Of a stretch of 64,000 nucleotides of DNA, positions 35,620-44,506 are shown one piece after another. Under the pieces are notes generated by a model, which had not been told where the DNA came from, did no database searches, and saw nothing but the letters and a program-made list of their open reading frames with translations. Source of the DNA: JBDGYW01 sp964580055 (GTDB lineage: Bacteria; Gemmatimonadota; Gemmatimonadetes; Gemmatimonadales; GWC2-71-9). Numbering within the stretch: the first letter of the stretch is position 1; each line of letters starts with the position of its first letter. The position numbers and the translations under genes are program-made. The stretch lies in NCBI GenBank assembly GCA_964580055.1, contig CAZOJI010000002.1, forward strand, positions 62,001-126,000, in the 5' to 3' direction.

Positions 35620-35892
35620 ATGTCTGCGGCACTCGTCCTCGATCTCATGCGCCAGGCCGTTACCGTAGGTCTGCTGACCGCCGGGCCGCTCCTAATCACT
35701 GCGCTGCTCGTTGGTGTGATTGTCAGCTTCATGCAAGCGATCACTCAGGTGCAAGAGCAAACCTTGACGTTCGTTCCCAAGGTTGCCGCCATGGCGATTG
35801 TGCTGCTGATATCGCTGCCATGGATGCTGCAGCAACTCGTGGGATTCCTGATGGACTCGTTGCGCAGCCTGCCGACGATCATAGTGACATGA
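35620..35892 (+). CDS. fliQ: Flagellar export gate protein FliQ
   Basis: 90 aa with two membrane helices, starting directly after the fliP stop. VLDLMRQAVTVGLLTAGPLL and QAITQVQEQTLTFVPKVAAM are typical for FliQ. It is a four-copy subunit of the FliPQR gate. It overlaps fliR by 4 bases (ATGA). Confidence 0.94.
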   Translation: MSAALVLDLMRQAVTVGLLTAGPLLITALLVGVIVSFMQAITQVQEQTLTFVPKVAAMAIVLLISLPWMLQQLVGFLMDSLRSLPTIIVT

Positions 35893-36689
35893 CCGCGTCG
35901 TCCTGGATCGATGCCCTGGCTCCGGTCAACTGGCCGACGCTGTTGCTGGTCACTGCACGTGTGGGTGGGCTGCTGCTGGTAGCTCCTGTCTGGTCGATAC
36001 GCACAATACCGCCGTCCGTGCGCGGTGCAATCGCAGTGTTGCTGGGTTTCTTCCTGCTTCCTGGTGTCGAAACCGTTCAGTTGCCCACAGAGGCGTTGGC
36101 GCTTCCAGTGATGCTTTGTGGAGAGATGCTGTTCGGAGTGATTCTGGGCATCACGGCGGGGCTGTTCGTGCACGCAGTCAGGCTGGGTGCAGAAGTCGTC
36201 AGCGTGCAGATGGGACTTGCGATTGCCAGAACTCTGCTGCCCGGCTCCGGCGAATCGTCCACTACGATCGGCCAGCTTCAAAGCCTCATGGCGCTCGCAA
36301 TGTACCTCGCTTTGGGGGGGCATCTGAGTCTCCTGATAGGTCTGGACACCAGTCTACACGCGCTTCCACCCGGGACGCGACTCGAACTCACCGCCGGTGG
36401 CGCCTATTTCGTATCTCTGGCGGGCAGTGTGTTCGCCACGGCCATGCGGGTGGCAGCTCCAATAATGGTTGCGATGGTGCTGACCAACCTGGCGCTGGCG
36501 ATCCTAGGGAAGGCCGTGCCGCAAGTCCACATACTGATGTTCGCGTTCCCCGTGACTATCAGCGTCGGGCTCTTCGTGTTTGCTGCTTCGTTGCCGTTCG
36601 TGGCGTTGTTGGTGACTAACTGGGTGGAAAGCCTGCCTCGACTTCTCGACGGGATGATCGCCTCCTTCGTGCGGGACCCTGTGGTGTAG
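35889..36689 (+). CDS. fliR: Flagellar export gate protein FliR
   Basis: 266 aa from ATG 35889, polytopic. It shows the FliR pattern: RVGGLLLVAPVWSIRTIPPS, GLFVHAVRLGAEVVSVQMGLA, QVHILMFAFPVTISVGLFVF. It is the single-copy subunit of the FliPQR gate. flhB follows after 3 bases. Confidence 0.94.
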   Translation: MTASSWIDALAPVNWPTLLLVTARVGGLLLVAPVWSIRTIPPSVRGAIAVLLGFFLLPGVETVQLPTEALALPVMLCGEMLFGVILGITAGLFVHAVRLGAEVVSVQMGLAIARTLLPGSGESSTTIGQLQSLMALAMYLALGGHLSLLIGLDTSLHALPPGTRLELTAGGAYFVSLAGSVFATAMRVAAPIMVAMVLTNLALAILGKAVPQVHILMFAFPVTISVGLFVFAASLPFVALLVTNWVESLPRLLDGMIASFVRDPVV

Positions 36690-36692
36690 AAT

Positions 36693-37802
36693 ATGGCTGA
36701 ATCGCAGACCGACGCGGAACGCACCGAAGAACCCACGCCACGGCGAATGGAGAAGGCCCACAAAAAGGGCCAGGTCGCCCGCAGTCAAGAGCTGTCGGGT
36801 GCGGCAATCCTGCTTGCTGGGACTTGCGCGCTGGCGCTTGCCGGCGGCGAGGCAATCTCGGGTCACTTGACCGCGTTGATGCACGAGTGCGGGCGCCTAC
36901 TCTCGGGTGGCGTACTCGACGTTCCTGCCGCAGTCGTGCTGCTCCGGATGATCGTGGTGAACACGATACGTGCCCTCGTGCCTTTGGCCGTCGGCCTGTT
37001 CGCGGTGGCCCTGACCGTGAATCTGGTCCAGGCTCGAGGAGTGTTCTCCGCTGAGCCCATCAAGCCGAAAGCCGAAAGGGTGAGCCCGCTCAGTGGCTTG
37101 AAGCGGATCTTCAGTTGGCAGGCTCCCTTCACGCTCGTAAAGAACATTCTCAAGTTGGGCGCTTTGGGTCTGGTGACCTATCTGGTGATCCGAAGTTCCT
37201 GGTCAGACATAGTAGCTCTAGCGGGTCACGGGAGCGCCGGTGTGGCGTACATACTGCGGCGTCTCATGTTCCTGATGGCTGTGGCAACAGGCCTCGCATT
37301 CCTCTTCATATCAGCGATCGATTTCCTCTTTCAGTTCTTCCAGCACAAGAAGCAGTTGCGGATGACCAAACACGAAGTACTGGAGGAGCACAAGGAAACC
37401 GAGGGCGACCCGCTCATCAAGAGTCGTATTCGTTCACTCGCCATTGCGATGAGTCGTAAGCGGATGTTGGCGGACGTGAAGGACGCCGATGTCGTGGTTA
37501 CCAACCCGACGCATTTCGCCGTCGCATTGAAATATGATCTTTCGATCGCATCGGCGCCGATAGTGTTGGCGATGGGGCAACGCAAACTCGCTATGCGCAT
37601 CAAGCAGATCGCGAATGAAGCGGGCGTACCTTTGGTGGAGAACCGTGCCCTCGCGCAGGCGCTGGTGGCGACCGCGAAGGTTGGACAGCCGATTCCTCCC
37701 GCACTATACACTGCCGTCGCTGAGGTGATCGCATTCGTATACCGGATGCGGAGCAAGCGAGCCGCGGAACAGCGTAGTAGGGCGTTCGGAGGCGGACGGT
37801 GA
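36693..37802 (+). CDS. flhB: Flagellar export switch protein FlhB
   Basis: 369 aa. It begins with the family pattern ERTEEPTPRRMEKAHKKGQV. Four membrane helices occupy the N-terminal half. The self-cleaving cytoplasmic domain contains VVTNPTHFAVALKY, with cleavage expected between N and P. It switches substrate specificity from rod/hook to filament with FliK. It overlaps flhA by 4 bases. Confidence 0.96.
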   Translation: MAESQTDAERTEEPTPRRMEKAHKKGQVARSQELSGAAILLAGTCALALAGGEAISGHLTALMHECGRLLSGGVLDVPAAVVLLRMIVVNTIRALVPLAVGLFAVALTVNLVQARGVFSAEPIKPKAERVSPLSGLKRIFSWQAPFTLVKNILKLGALGLVTYLVIRSSWSDIVALAGHGSAGVAYILRRLMFLMAVATGLAFLFISAIDFLFQFFQHKKQLRMTKHEVLEEHKETEGDPLIKSRIRSLAIAMSRKRMLADVKDADVVVTNPTHFAVALKYDLSIASAPIVLAMGQRKLAMRIKQIANEAGVPLVENRALAQALVATAKVGQPIPPALYTAVAEVIAFVYRMRSKRAAEQRSRAFGGGR

Positions 37803-39985
37803 CGGCACCGGCGGCTCCCGTGAATCCGCTTCCAGCCGCTGCTATTGGCACTCGCGCTGCGCGGGCTGGCAATGAGGCCTCGGGTGGTGGAGGAGCGCCC
37901 CCGCGCCCGAAGTCCAAGTGGAAAGCACCGGCTGCGGACACCTGGCTCGCCATCGGCGTGGTCTTGGTGGTTGGCCTCCTCATCATCCCCTTACAGCCGG
38001 CGATGCTCGATGCTGCTCTGGCGCTGAGCATCGGCATGGCCGTCACAGTGCTGCTGGTCACGCTATTCACGACGGATCCCCTCGACTTCAGCATCTTCCC
38101 GAGCATGCTGCTCTTGATCACGCTGCTGCGACTTGGTTTGAACGTTAGCAGCACTCGGTTGATTCTCGGGCAGGGGAGCGCGGGTGGGGTGATCGCTGCA
38201 TTCGGAAACGCCGTGATTGGCGGTAATTACGTCGTTGGGATGGTCATCTTCCTGATCCTAGTGGTGATCAACTTCATGGTGATCACCAAAGGTGCGGGAC
38301 GCATCGCGGAAGTGGCGGCGCGGTTCACGTTGGATGCGATGCCGGGTCGCCAGATGAGTATCGATGCCGACTTGAGCGCGGGCTTGATTGACGAGGATCA
38401 AGCCCGCGAACGCCGTGAGGAGATCAACCGCTACGCCGATTTCTACGGTTCGATGGATGGTGCGGCCAAGTTCGTTCGTGGTGACGCAATTGCCGGGCTC
38501 CTGATAACCGGGGTCAACCTCCTCGGTGGGTTCGTAATCGGCATGTTGCAACGGGGCATGGAGGCTGGCGAAGCTCTTTCGACCTACACTGTCCTGACCG
38601 TGGGAGACGGTCTCGTGACGCAGATTCCGGCACTGATCGTGAGCACTGCTGCGGGAATCATCGTTACGTACGGTACATCCACGCCCAGCGTGGGTCCTGC
38701 CATAGCGGCGCAGTTCACGCGGCATCCTCGGGCGGTGTGGATGGTCTCCGCGATACTCGCAACGTTCGCGATCGTGCCGGGGTTTCCCAAGCCCCCCTTT
38801 CTGCTGCTATCCGGTATGGCTGCAGGTATTGCCTGGGTCGCTCAAAAGAAAGAAAACCAGCGCTTCGCTATCGCCGCGGCGCAAGAGGTTGCTCCACCCT
38901 CCGAGCCGGAGCCCGAACCGGAGGCCACACCACAGATCAGCGAGATGTTGCAGGTCGATCCCCTGGAGCTCGAGATCGGCTACGCCCTCGTGTCCTTGGT
39001 GGACGAGTCGCAGAAGGGTGACCTGCTGTTGAGGATCGGTCTGATGCGCAAACAGCTCGCCATGGAGTTGGGGATCATTGTCCCGCCTGTGCGCGTCAGG
39101 GACAACATCCAACTGCCTGCGACGGAATACGCCGTCAAGCTGCGTGGAGTGAAGGTGGCCAAGGGCGAGGTGATGCCGCAGTACCTGCTTGCCCTTGACC
39201 CCGGCGCGGTGGTGCAACCACTGGAGGGCGGGATCCAGACAGTCGACCCCAGTTTTGGAATGAACGCCGTATGGGTCAAATCTGACCGTAGAAGTGAGGC
39301 TGAATCGAACGGCTACAGCGTGGTGGAGCCGCAGACTGTCCTGGCAACTCACCTCATGGAGACCGTCAAACGGCATTCGGCAGAGTTGCTCGGCAGACAG
39401 GATACGCAGGAGCTTCTGGATGCATTGAAGGAGACGAACCCAGCACTCATAGAAGACCTCGTGCCTGCAAAGACATCGCTTGGAACCATTCACAGAGTAC
39501 TGCAGAGGTTGTTGAAAGAAGGGATTCCAATCCGGGACCTCGCTACCATCCTGGAGGCGCTTGCGGACGGTTGCGAGCAAACGAAAGACCCGGAGATGCT
39601 GGCTGAGAATGTGCGCCGCACCCTCGGGCCGGTGATCACGCAACTCCACGACGACGGTGATGGAACGGTCAGAGGTGTCACAGTGGGGCCACGCATGGAG
39701 GCGGCGCTGATGAACCTGTTCGCGCCAACGCAGGCGCGTGACAGCTCGCGATTGATGCAGCCCGCCGAGATCACTGATGCGTTGGGCTCGCTGAGCAGAC
39801 TCATGCAGACATACAGTCAGGGCGGGCAGCGCCGACCACTCATCACACCGCCTTCGCTGCGGTTGAGCATAAGAAAGCTGGTTGAACCGGTTCTGCCGAA
39901 TGTCCCTGTGATTTCTCTCGGAGAATTGGCCCCCACCACGCCCATTGAGAGTCTCGCAACATGGGAGTTGGCAAATGCCGCTTGA
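37799..39985 (+). CDS. flhA: Flagellar export ring protein FlhA
   Basis: 728 aa, GTG start overlapping the flhB stop. About eight membrane helices in the first 340 residues with the FHIPEP signature region (SIFPSMLLLITLLRLGLNVS STRLIL, KGAGRIAEVAARFTLDAMPG). A long cytoplasmic domain from about residue 380 forms the nonameric ring (EIGYALVSLVDESQKGDLL, ALKETNPALIEDLVP). The N-terminal 40 residues are an extra Pro/Ala-rich extension. Residues quoted in two pieces are continuous. Confidence 0.96.
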   Translation: MTAPAAPVNPLPAAAIGTRAARAGNEASGGGGAPPRPKSKWKAPAADTWLAIGVVLVVGLLIIPLQPAMLDAALALSIGMAVTVLLVTLFTTDPLDFSIFPSMLLLITLLRLGLNVSSTRLILGQGSAGGVIAAFGNAVIGGNYVVGMVIFLILVVINFMVITKGAGRIAEVAARFTLDAMPGRQMSIDADLSAGLIDEDQARERREEINRYADFYGSMDGAAKFVRGDAIAGLLITGVNLLGGFVIGMLQRGMEAGEALSTYTVLTVGDGLVTQIPALIVSTAAGIIVTYGTSTPSVGPAIAAQFTRHPRAVWMVSAILATFAIVPGFPKPPFLLLSGMAAGIAWVAQKKENQRFAIAAAQEVAPPSEPEPEPEATPQISEMLQVDPLELEIGYALVSLVDESQKGDLLLRIGLMRKQLAMELGIIVPPVRVRDNIQLPATEYAVKLRGVKVAKGEVMPQYLLALDPGAVVQPLEGGIQTVDPSFGMNAVWVKSDRRSEAESNGYSVVEPQTVLATHLMETVKRHSAELLGRQDTQELLDALKETNPALIEDLVPAKTSLGTIHRVLQRLLKEGIPIRDLATILEALADGCEQTKDPEMLAENVRRTLGPVITQLHDDGDGTVRGVTVGPRMEAALMNLFAPTQARDSSRLMQPAEITDALGSLSRLMQTYSQGGQRRPLITPPSLRLSIRKLVEPVLPNVPVISLGELAPTTPIESLATWELANAA

Positions 39986-40853
39986 GACGTTCGTTGGAAA
40001 CGATCTGGGTGCGCTGTTCGAGCGTGCGCAGAAGAGCTTTGGAGATGACGCGGTCGTAATTCACACTCGGAGAGTGAGCCAGTGGGATGGAAGTGAAGCG
40101 TTCGAGCTTCTGGCCGGCGATTCCGCCAAAGCGGCGGACAACCTCAATGTCTATCTCACACGCGGCAACGCCGAGGAGCTGACAAGCGTTTCACCGCTCA
40201 GCGACGGGTGCCGGCGCAGGAAAATAACGCCGGGGCGGCCTCTTACGATAGCGCTAGTCGGTCCTACGGGCGCCGGCAAGACGACCACGATCGCGAAACT
40301 GCTGGGGCATCCGCGCATCTTTGGAGCGAGATCTGTGGGTGTGCTGTGTCTGGATACGTACCGGGTCGGGGCGGTCGAACAGATCAGCACTTACGCTTCC
40401 ATAGCGCGGACGCCTTTGGAGACTGTTTTCGATACGCCCGACCTCACCCCTGCGCTGCGTCGACTGGAGGGCCTGGACGTCGTCTTGATTGACACCCCTG
40501 GACGTGGTCCTCGGAACCAACGTGACGCGGACACGGTGCACCGCTGGCTGGGAATGATACGACCGGACGAGATGCACCTGGCACTCCAGGTCGGCCTCTT
40601 ACCCGATCTGGCCAATCGGATCATTGCTCACTATCAGGACCGAGGTATCACGCACCTCCTTCCCACGAAGCTCGATGAGCTCCCGGGCGACTGGTCTCTG
40701 TTCGAGACCGCGGCAAGCATGCACCTGCCTATGCGTTGGGTAACCGACGGTCAGGAGGTGCCAACTGACATCCGCGCTGCGAAGCCGCGGCTCCTGGCCG
40801 CGCTCGCCAGCGTCGAACATCGCCAGCAAGAAGCCATTGGAGTGAACTCGTGA
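39975..40853 (+). CDS. flhF: Flagellar placement GTPase FlhF, short form
   Basis: 292 aa from ATG 39975. SRP-type GTPase: VGPTGAGKTTTIAKLL (P-loop) near residue 90, CLDTYRVGAVEQISTYA, IDTPGRGPRN and the TKLDELPG specificity motif. The N-terminal B domain and linker are much shorter than in the usual 390-450 aa protein. FlhF recruits early flagellar parts to the pole with FlhG. It overlaps flhA by 11 bases and flhG by 4. Confidence 0.9.
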   Translation: MPLETFVGNDLGALFERAQKSFGDDAVVIHTRRVSQWDGSEAFELLAGDSAKAADNLNVYLTRGNAEELTSVSPLSDGCRRRKITPGRPLTIALVGPTGAGKTTTIAKLLGHPRIFGARSVGVLCLDTYRVGAVEQISTYASIARTPLETVFDTPDLTPALRRLEGLDVVLIDTPGRGPRNQRDADTVHRWLGMIRPDEMHLALQVGLLPDLANRIIAHYQDRGITHLLPTKLDELPGDWSLFETAASMHLPMRWVTDGQEVPTDIRAAKPRLLAALASVEHRQQEAIGVNS

Positions 40854-41695
40854 AAGATCAAGCCGCGCTGCTTCGTCAGATGAACACGGTACCATGCCGC
40901 GGAGCTGAACCGGCCGTCGATGGTCCCCCTGCCATTGTCATTGCGAGCGGCAAGGGAGGTGTCGGCAAGTCGGTCGTCGCGGCCCTCCTTGCGCATGCAT
41001 TGAGCAGACAAGAGCGACACGTACTCCTGCTGGAAGGTGCGCAGAACCTTGGAAACCTGCACGTGATGCTCGGCGTCCGCCCGAAGGAGCGCTTGGAGGC
41101 ATTGTTCTGCGGGGATGCGTCTCCCTCCGACCTGCTGACACACGTCGCGGACGGGCTGTGGTTGCTGCCGGGCGATTCTGGAACGGAATCACTGTATGCG
41201 TTGGGGGCTGTGGACCGCGCACGCCTGCACCATCGACTGAACAGCCTCTACGATCGTTTCGACGCTGTCGTGATCGATGCGGGATCGGGCCTGGATTCCG
41301 TGGTCCGGGTTGCTTCGATGCGCGCTACCCAGCTCGTCCTCGTCACGGTGCAAGAGCCCGCAGCCCTGATCGACGCCTACGCGGTCATGAAGATCGTTCA
41401 CCTCCAAGTCCCGACGCTCGGCATGTCGGTATTGGTGAATTGTGTGGCGGATGGAGAAAGCGGCAGGGGGGGGTTCACCAAGCTATCCACGGCGTGTAGT
41501 CGGTTTCTCAATTTCGAACCCGGTTTCCTTGGCGAGCTACCGCTGGATGAGGGTGTACGTGATGCCGTGAGAACGCCCGGCGGGCTGATCTCGCTTGCGC
41601 GCGACAACCCGGCTTTGGAGGCGTTGCAGAGCATCGTGGAGCAACACCCAGATCTGTGGCCTTTCGGACAAATGGTGGTGGAGGCTGCGTCATGA
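40850..41695 (+). CDS. flhG: MinD-like ATPase FlhG/FleN
   Basis: 281 aa, GTG start. The deviant Walker A motif IASGKGGVGKSVVAALLAHA is near residue 25 and the Walker B-like VVIDAGSGLD near 140. FlhG controls flagellar number and in some bacteria inhibits the sigma-54 activator FlrA/FleQ, which would fit the sigma-54 promoters seen here. It follows flhF and overlaps fliA by 4 bases. Confidence 0.92.
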   Translation: MKDQAALLRQMNTVPCRGAEPAVDGPPAIVIASGKGGVGKSVVAALLAHALSRQERHVLLLEGAQNLGNLHVMLGVRPKERLEALFCGDASPSDLLTHVADGLWLLPGDSGTESLYALGAVDRARLHHRLNSLYDRFDAVVIDAGSGLDSVVRVASMRATQLVLVTVQEPAALIDAYAVMKIVHLQVPTLGMSVLVNCVADGESGRGGFTKLSTACSRFLNFEPGFLGELPLDEGVRDAVRTPGGLISLARDNPALEALQSIVEQHPDLWPFGQMVVEAAS

Positions 41696-42462
41696 GTGCG
41701 ATGACCGAAGAGACGCTATTGCTTTGGGAAAGGTATAGGGCCAACAGGGATCCGGATGCTCGCAGCAAGTTGCTCGATCAGTATCTGGGCCTCGTTCACC
41801 ACATTGCCCGCAAGCAGGTGCGCCGCACCGGTGGAGCGGTGGAACTCGATGATCTCGTAAGTGCGGGAATGCTGGGTCTGGTGCTCGCTCTAGACGGATT
41901 CGATCCCGGCAGAGGATTGGCGTTCAGCACCTATGCCACACCGCGGATCACAGGGGCGATTCTCGACGAGTTGCGGGGGCGGGACTGGGTACCTCGTTCG
42001 GTTCGGTCCAAACGCCGCAAGATCGATTCTACGGTCGAGACGCTTTCCTCAGCCTTGGGCCGGACCCCGGCACCGGAGGAAGTGGCAGCCGCACTGGAGA
42101 TAAGCGTCGAGCAGTACTATCGCTGGCGCGAAGATGTCGAGAGCGTCGTGATGGTGTCTTTCGACACCACGGCCATGCAGAGCAGAGGTGAAGGCGGAAG
42201 CCTCGACGAGGTGCTCAGTGACCCGACACAAGTGGAGATGGCTGACACCCTCACACGTGAGGAAGAGGTGGCCGCGGTGAGAGATGCCATCGCCGAGCTA
42301 ACCAAGAAGGAACGCATCGTTCTGGCCCTCTACTACTACGAAGAGCTGACCCTGAAGCAGATAGCGGAGATCCTCCACCTTACTGAATCACGAATCTCGC
42401 AGATTCGCAGCCAGGCCCTGCGTCGACTCAAATCGATACTCGCATCCACAGTTGAGGGATGA
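41692..42462 (+). CDS. fliA: Flagellar sigma factor FliA (sigma-28)
   Basis: 256 aa from ATG 41692 (ATGA overlap with flhG). Sigma region 2 is LDDLVSAGMLGLVLALDGFD then FSTYATPRITGAILDELRGR, the FliA-type DELR end; region 4 is TKKERIVLALYYYEELTLKQ and a helix-turn-helix EILHLTESRISQIRSQALRR. It directs late flagellar gene transcription. No good FliA-type promoter was seen inside the window, consistent with flagellin lying elsewhere. Confidence 0.95.
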   Translation: MSAMTEETLLLWERYRANRDPDARSKLLDQYLGLVHHIARKQVRRTGGAVELDDLVSAGMLGLVLALDGFDPGRGLAFSTYATPRITGAILDELRGRDWVPRSVRSKRRKIDSTVETLSSALGRTPAPEEVAAALEISVEQYYRWREDVESVVMVSFDTTAMQSRGEGGSLDEVLSDPTQVEMADTLTREEEVAAVRDAIAELTKKERIVLALYYYEELTLKQIAEILHLTESRISQIRSQALRRLKSILASTVEG

Positions 42463-42463
42463 C

Positions 42464-42835
42464 ATGAAATCCATCCTCAGAGCCTCGCTCATAGGCATCG
42501 TTTTCGCTTGTGCCTCGATGGCCGTTCTGCCTTCCATACTAACCGCCGCCGGTACCGATCCCTACACGGGACAGCATGCACTGTTGCTCGTGGGGGCGGT
42601 AGCGCTGGCAGCGTTCGCAACTCTAACGCTGCGACGTTCGCGGGAAGAGGAACCGCCACGCATGGCTGCGCGGCAATTGGGTGAACGAGGCCAGACGGTG
42701 CCGCAAATCGCCCGGAGTCTCAACATGTCACAGGATGCCGTTCGCGGACTCTTGGGGCCCGATCCGTCGCCAGCCCGGAACAGGGTGCGAGGAAACAATT
42801 GCCGGAAGACCGGCCGAAGCCGTAGGGACGGATGA
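42464..42835 (+). CDS. Small membrane protein with helix-turn-helix-like segment, unknown
   Basis: 123 aa from ATG 42464, directly after fliA. Two hydrophobic segments (LIGIVFACASMAVLPSIL and LLLVGAVALAAFATLTL) precede a basic region and the segment AARQLGERGQTVPQIARSLN followed by MSQDAVRGLLG, which looks like the short helix-turn-helix used in DUF2802/DUF6115-type flagellar proteins. The basic C-terminus (RVRGNNCRKTGRSRR) is odd. The function is not known; a regulatory or assembly role is possible. Confidence 0.6.
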   Translation: MKSILRASLIGIVFACASMAVLPSILTAAGTDPYTGQHALLLVGAVALAAFATLTLRRSREEEPPRMAARQLGERGQTVPQIARSLNMSQDAVRGLLGPDPSPARNRVRGNNCRKTGRSRRDG

Positions 42836-42869
42836 CTTCCTCACTCCCCAAAGCCAGCCATAAGGTGTT

Positions 42870-42881
42870 GTGTTGCAACAC
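42870..42881. promoter_or_regulatory. 12-bp palindrome upstream of the flgF promoter
   Basis: GTGTTGCAACAC is a perfect palindrome 31 bases upstream of the -24 box. A related but degenerate symmetric sequence, CTTGTTGCGAAACAAG, lies 55 bases upstream of the fliL -24 box (32388-32403). Both could bind the sigma-54 activator. This is an inference from two sites. Confidence 0.4.
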
Positions 42882-42911
42882 TTTGGTTGGTTTGCCCGTG
42901 CCGCTTGGGTC

Positions 42912-42926
42912 CGGCATGCTGTTTGC
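42912..42926 (+). promoter_or_regulatory. Sigma-54 promoter of the flgF operon
   Basis: CGGCATGCTGTTTGC matches TGGCACGNNNNTTGC except at bases 1 and 6. GG and GC are 10 bases apart. The implied start is near 42938, about 39 bases before ATG 42977. Confidence 0.7.
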
Positions 42927-42976
42927 CCTTCTACTCGAAGGTCGTGCGCCGCTTCTCGTTTGAGAGGAAGGGAGAA

Positions 42977-43681
42977 ATGCCGCTACGCTCTGTAGAAAAT
43001 GCCGGAAGGGCGCTCAGGTACTTCCAGCGTCTCCAAGAAAACCTCGCGAACAACCTCGCGAACGCCCCCACGGACGGTTTCAAGGCCGACCTGCTTTTCG
43101 GACGTTTGCTGGACGATTCTGTTACTCCAGTGTCAGACCAGACTCTGGATCTTACACAGGGATCATTGCGCGAGACCGGCGGAGTCTTCGACTTGGCCCT
43201 CGAGGGTAAGGGATTCTTCGTGGTCGCCACTGACGGGGGGGAGCGGCTGACCCGCGGAGGGGCTTTACATCTGGATCCCGGTGGTGTGCTCGTGGATGCT
43301 CAGGGAGATCCACTGTTAGGTGCCGATGGGACCATCGTGGTTCCGGGTGACGCGAGTGAAGGATTCGAGGTCCAGAAAGATGGCTCGGTGATGGTGGGTG
43401 GAGCGAGGATCGCGAAACTCACGGTGGTCGATGTGGCTAACGTTGGAGATCTGGAAAAGGAAGGTTTGGGCAGGTACATCGCCAACGGACCCACTCAACC
43501 GGTGAACGTTGCCGAAACGCGGGTCCGTCAAGGCGTCATAGAGGAGAGCAACGTCGATACGATCAACGGCATGATCGATATGATCACGATCCAGCGAGAG
43601 TTTCAGGCCAACATGAGTGCGCTGCAGACCCTGGACGGGCAGTTGGACAAGGTGGCCAACAGCATCGGCAGGCCGTTGTGA
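42977..43681 (+). CDS. flgF: Flagellar proximal rod protein FlgF
   Basis: 234 aa from ATG 42977, preceded by GAGGAAGGGAGAA. The N-terminal rod motif is FQRLQENLANNLANAPTDGF and the C-terminal one EESNVDTINGMIDMITIQREFQ; in between is FDLALEGKGFFVV as in FlgF/FlgG. It opens the third flagellar operon and is followed by flgG. Confidence 0.88.
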   Translation: MPLRSVENAGRALRYFQRLQENLANNLANAPTDGFKADLLFGRLLDDSVTPVSDQTLDLTQGSLRETGGVFDLALEGKGFFVVATDGGERLTRGGALHLDPGGVLVDAQGDPLLGADGTIVVPGDASEGFEVQKDGSVMVGGARIAKLTVVDVANVGDLEKEGLGRYIANGPTQPVNVAETRVRQGVIEESNVDTINGMIDMITIQREFQANMSALQTLDGQLDKVANSIGRPL

Positions 43682-43714
43682 GCGTAGACTAACGGCAGCA
43701 ATCTCGAGGTAACT

Positions 43715-44506
43715 ATGAATCCAGGACTTCGATCCTCGGCGAGCGGGATGCTCGCCCAGCAGAAACGAATCGACGCAATCGCGAACAACCTCGCGAACGT
43801 GAATACGCCGGGATACAAGCGCAGTCGAGTGACCTTCGAAGACATGCTATACGAAACCCTGCAGGGTACCGGTGTCGTCAACTACCAGGACACCGACACG
43901 ATTCAGCCGATGCAGATTGGTCGCGGTGTGCGCTTGGCCACGATTCAACGGGTTCACTCCAAGGGCTCGGCTGAGACGACTGCGGGTGAATTCGATCTCA
44001 TGATCGACGGCGCCGGTTTCTTCCAAGTCCAGCGTCCCGACGGTTCGTTGGCGTACACACGCGATGGGAGCTTCCGGCCGTCCGACACTGGAACTCTGGT
44101 CAACCACTCGGGTTATTCCGTAGTCCCGCCGATTACGATTCCCTCCGATACCACCGGAGTTTCCATTTCTCCGGATGGGTTCGTGAGCATAACTGTCGAA
44201 GGGGGCAGTGAGATAATAGAACTCGGCCAGATCCAGTTAGCACGGTTCATAAACCCGTCCGGCTTGGAGGCTTTGGGCGAGAATCTCTACGCGGAGACCC
44301 CAGCTTCCGGCGCACCGGTTGAAGGCTATGCGCAGGAGAATGGATTCGGCAGAATCCTGCAGGGATATCTCGAATCGAGTAACGTCGAGATCGTGCAGGA
44401 GATGGTTGATATGATCCAGGCACAACGCGCCTATGAAGTGAACTCACGGGCGATAAGGACAGCCGACGAAATGATTGAAAGGGCGGTAAATGGCTTGGTG
44501 CGCTAA
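43715..44506 (+). CDS. flgG: Flagellar distal rod protein FlgG
   Basis: 263 aa, the usual length. It begins NPGLRSSASGMLAQQKRIDA then IANNLANVNTPGYKRSRVTF and ends ESSNVEIVQEMVDMIQAQRA, which are FlgG signatures. GAGGTAACT precedes the ATG. It overlaps flgA by 17 bases. Confidence 0.95.
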   Translation: MNPGLRSSASGMLAQQKRIDAIANNLANVNTPGYKRSRVTFEDMLYETLQGTGVVNYQDTDTIQPMQIGRGVRLATIQRVHSKGSAETTAGEFDLMIDGAGFFQVQRPDGSLAYTRDGSFRPSDTGTLVNHSGYSVVPPITIPSDTTGVSISPDGFVSITVEGGSEIIELGQIQLARFINPSGLEALGENLYAETPASGAPVEGYAQENGFGRILQGYLESSNVEIVQEMVDMIQAQRAYEVNSRAIRTADEMIERAVNGLVR

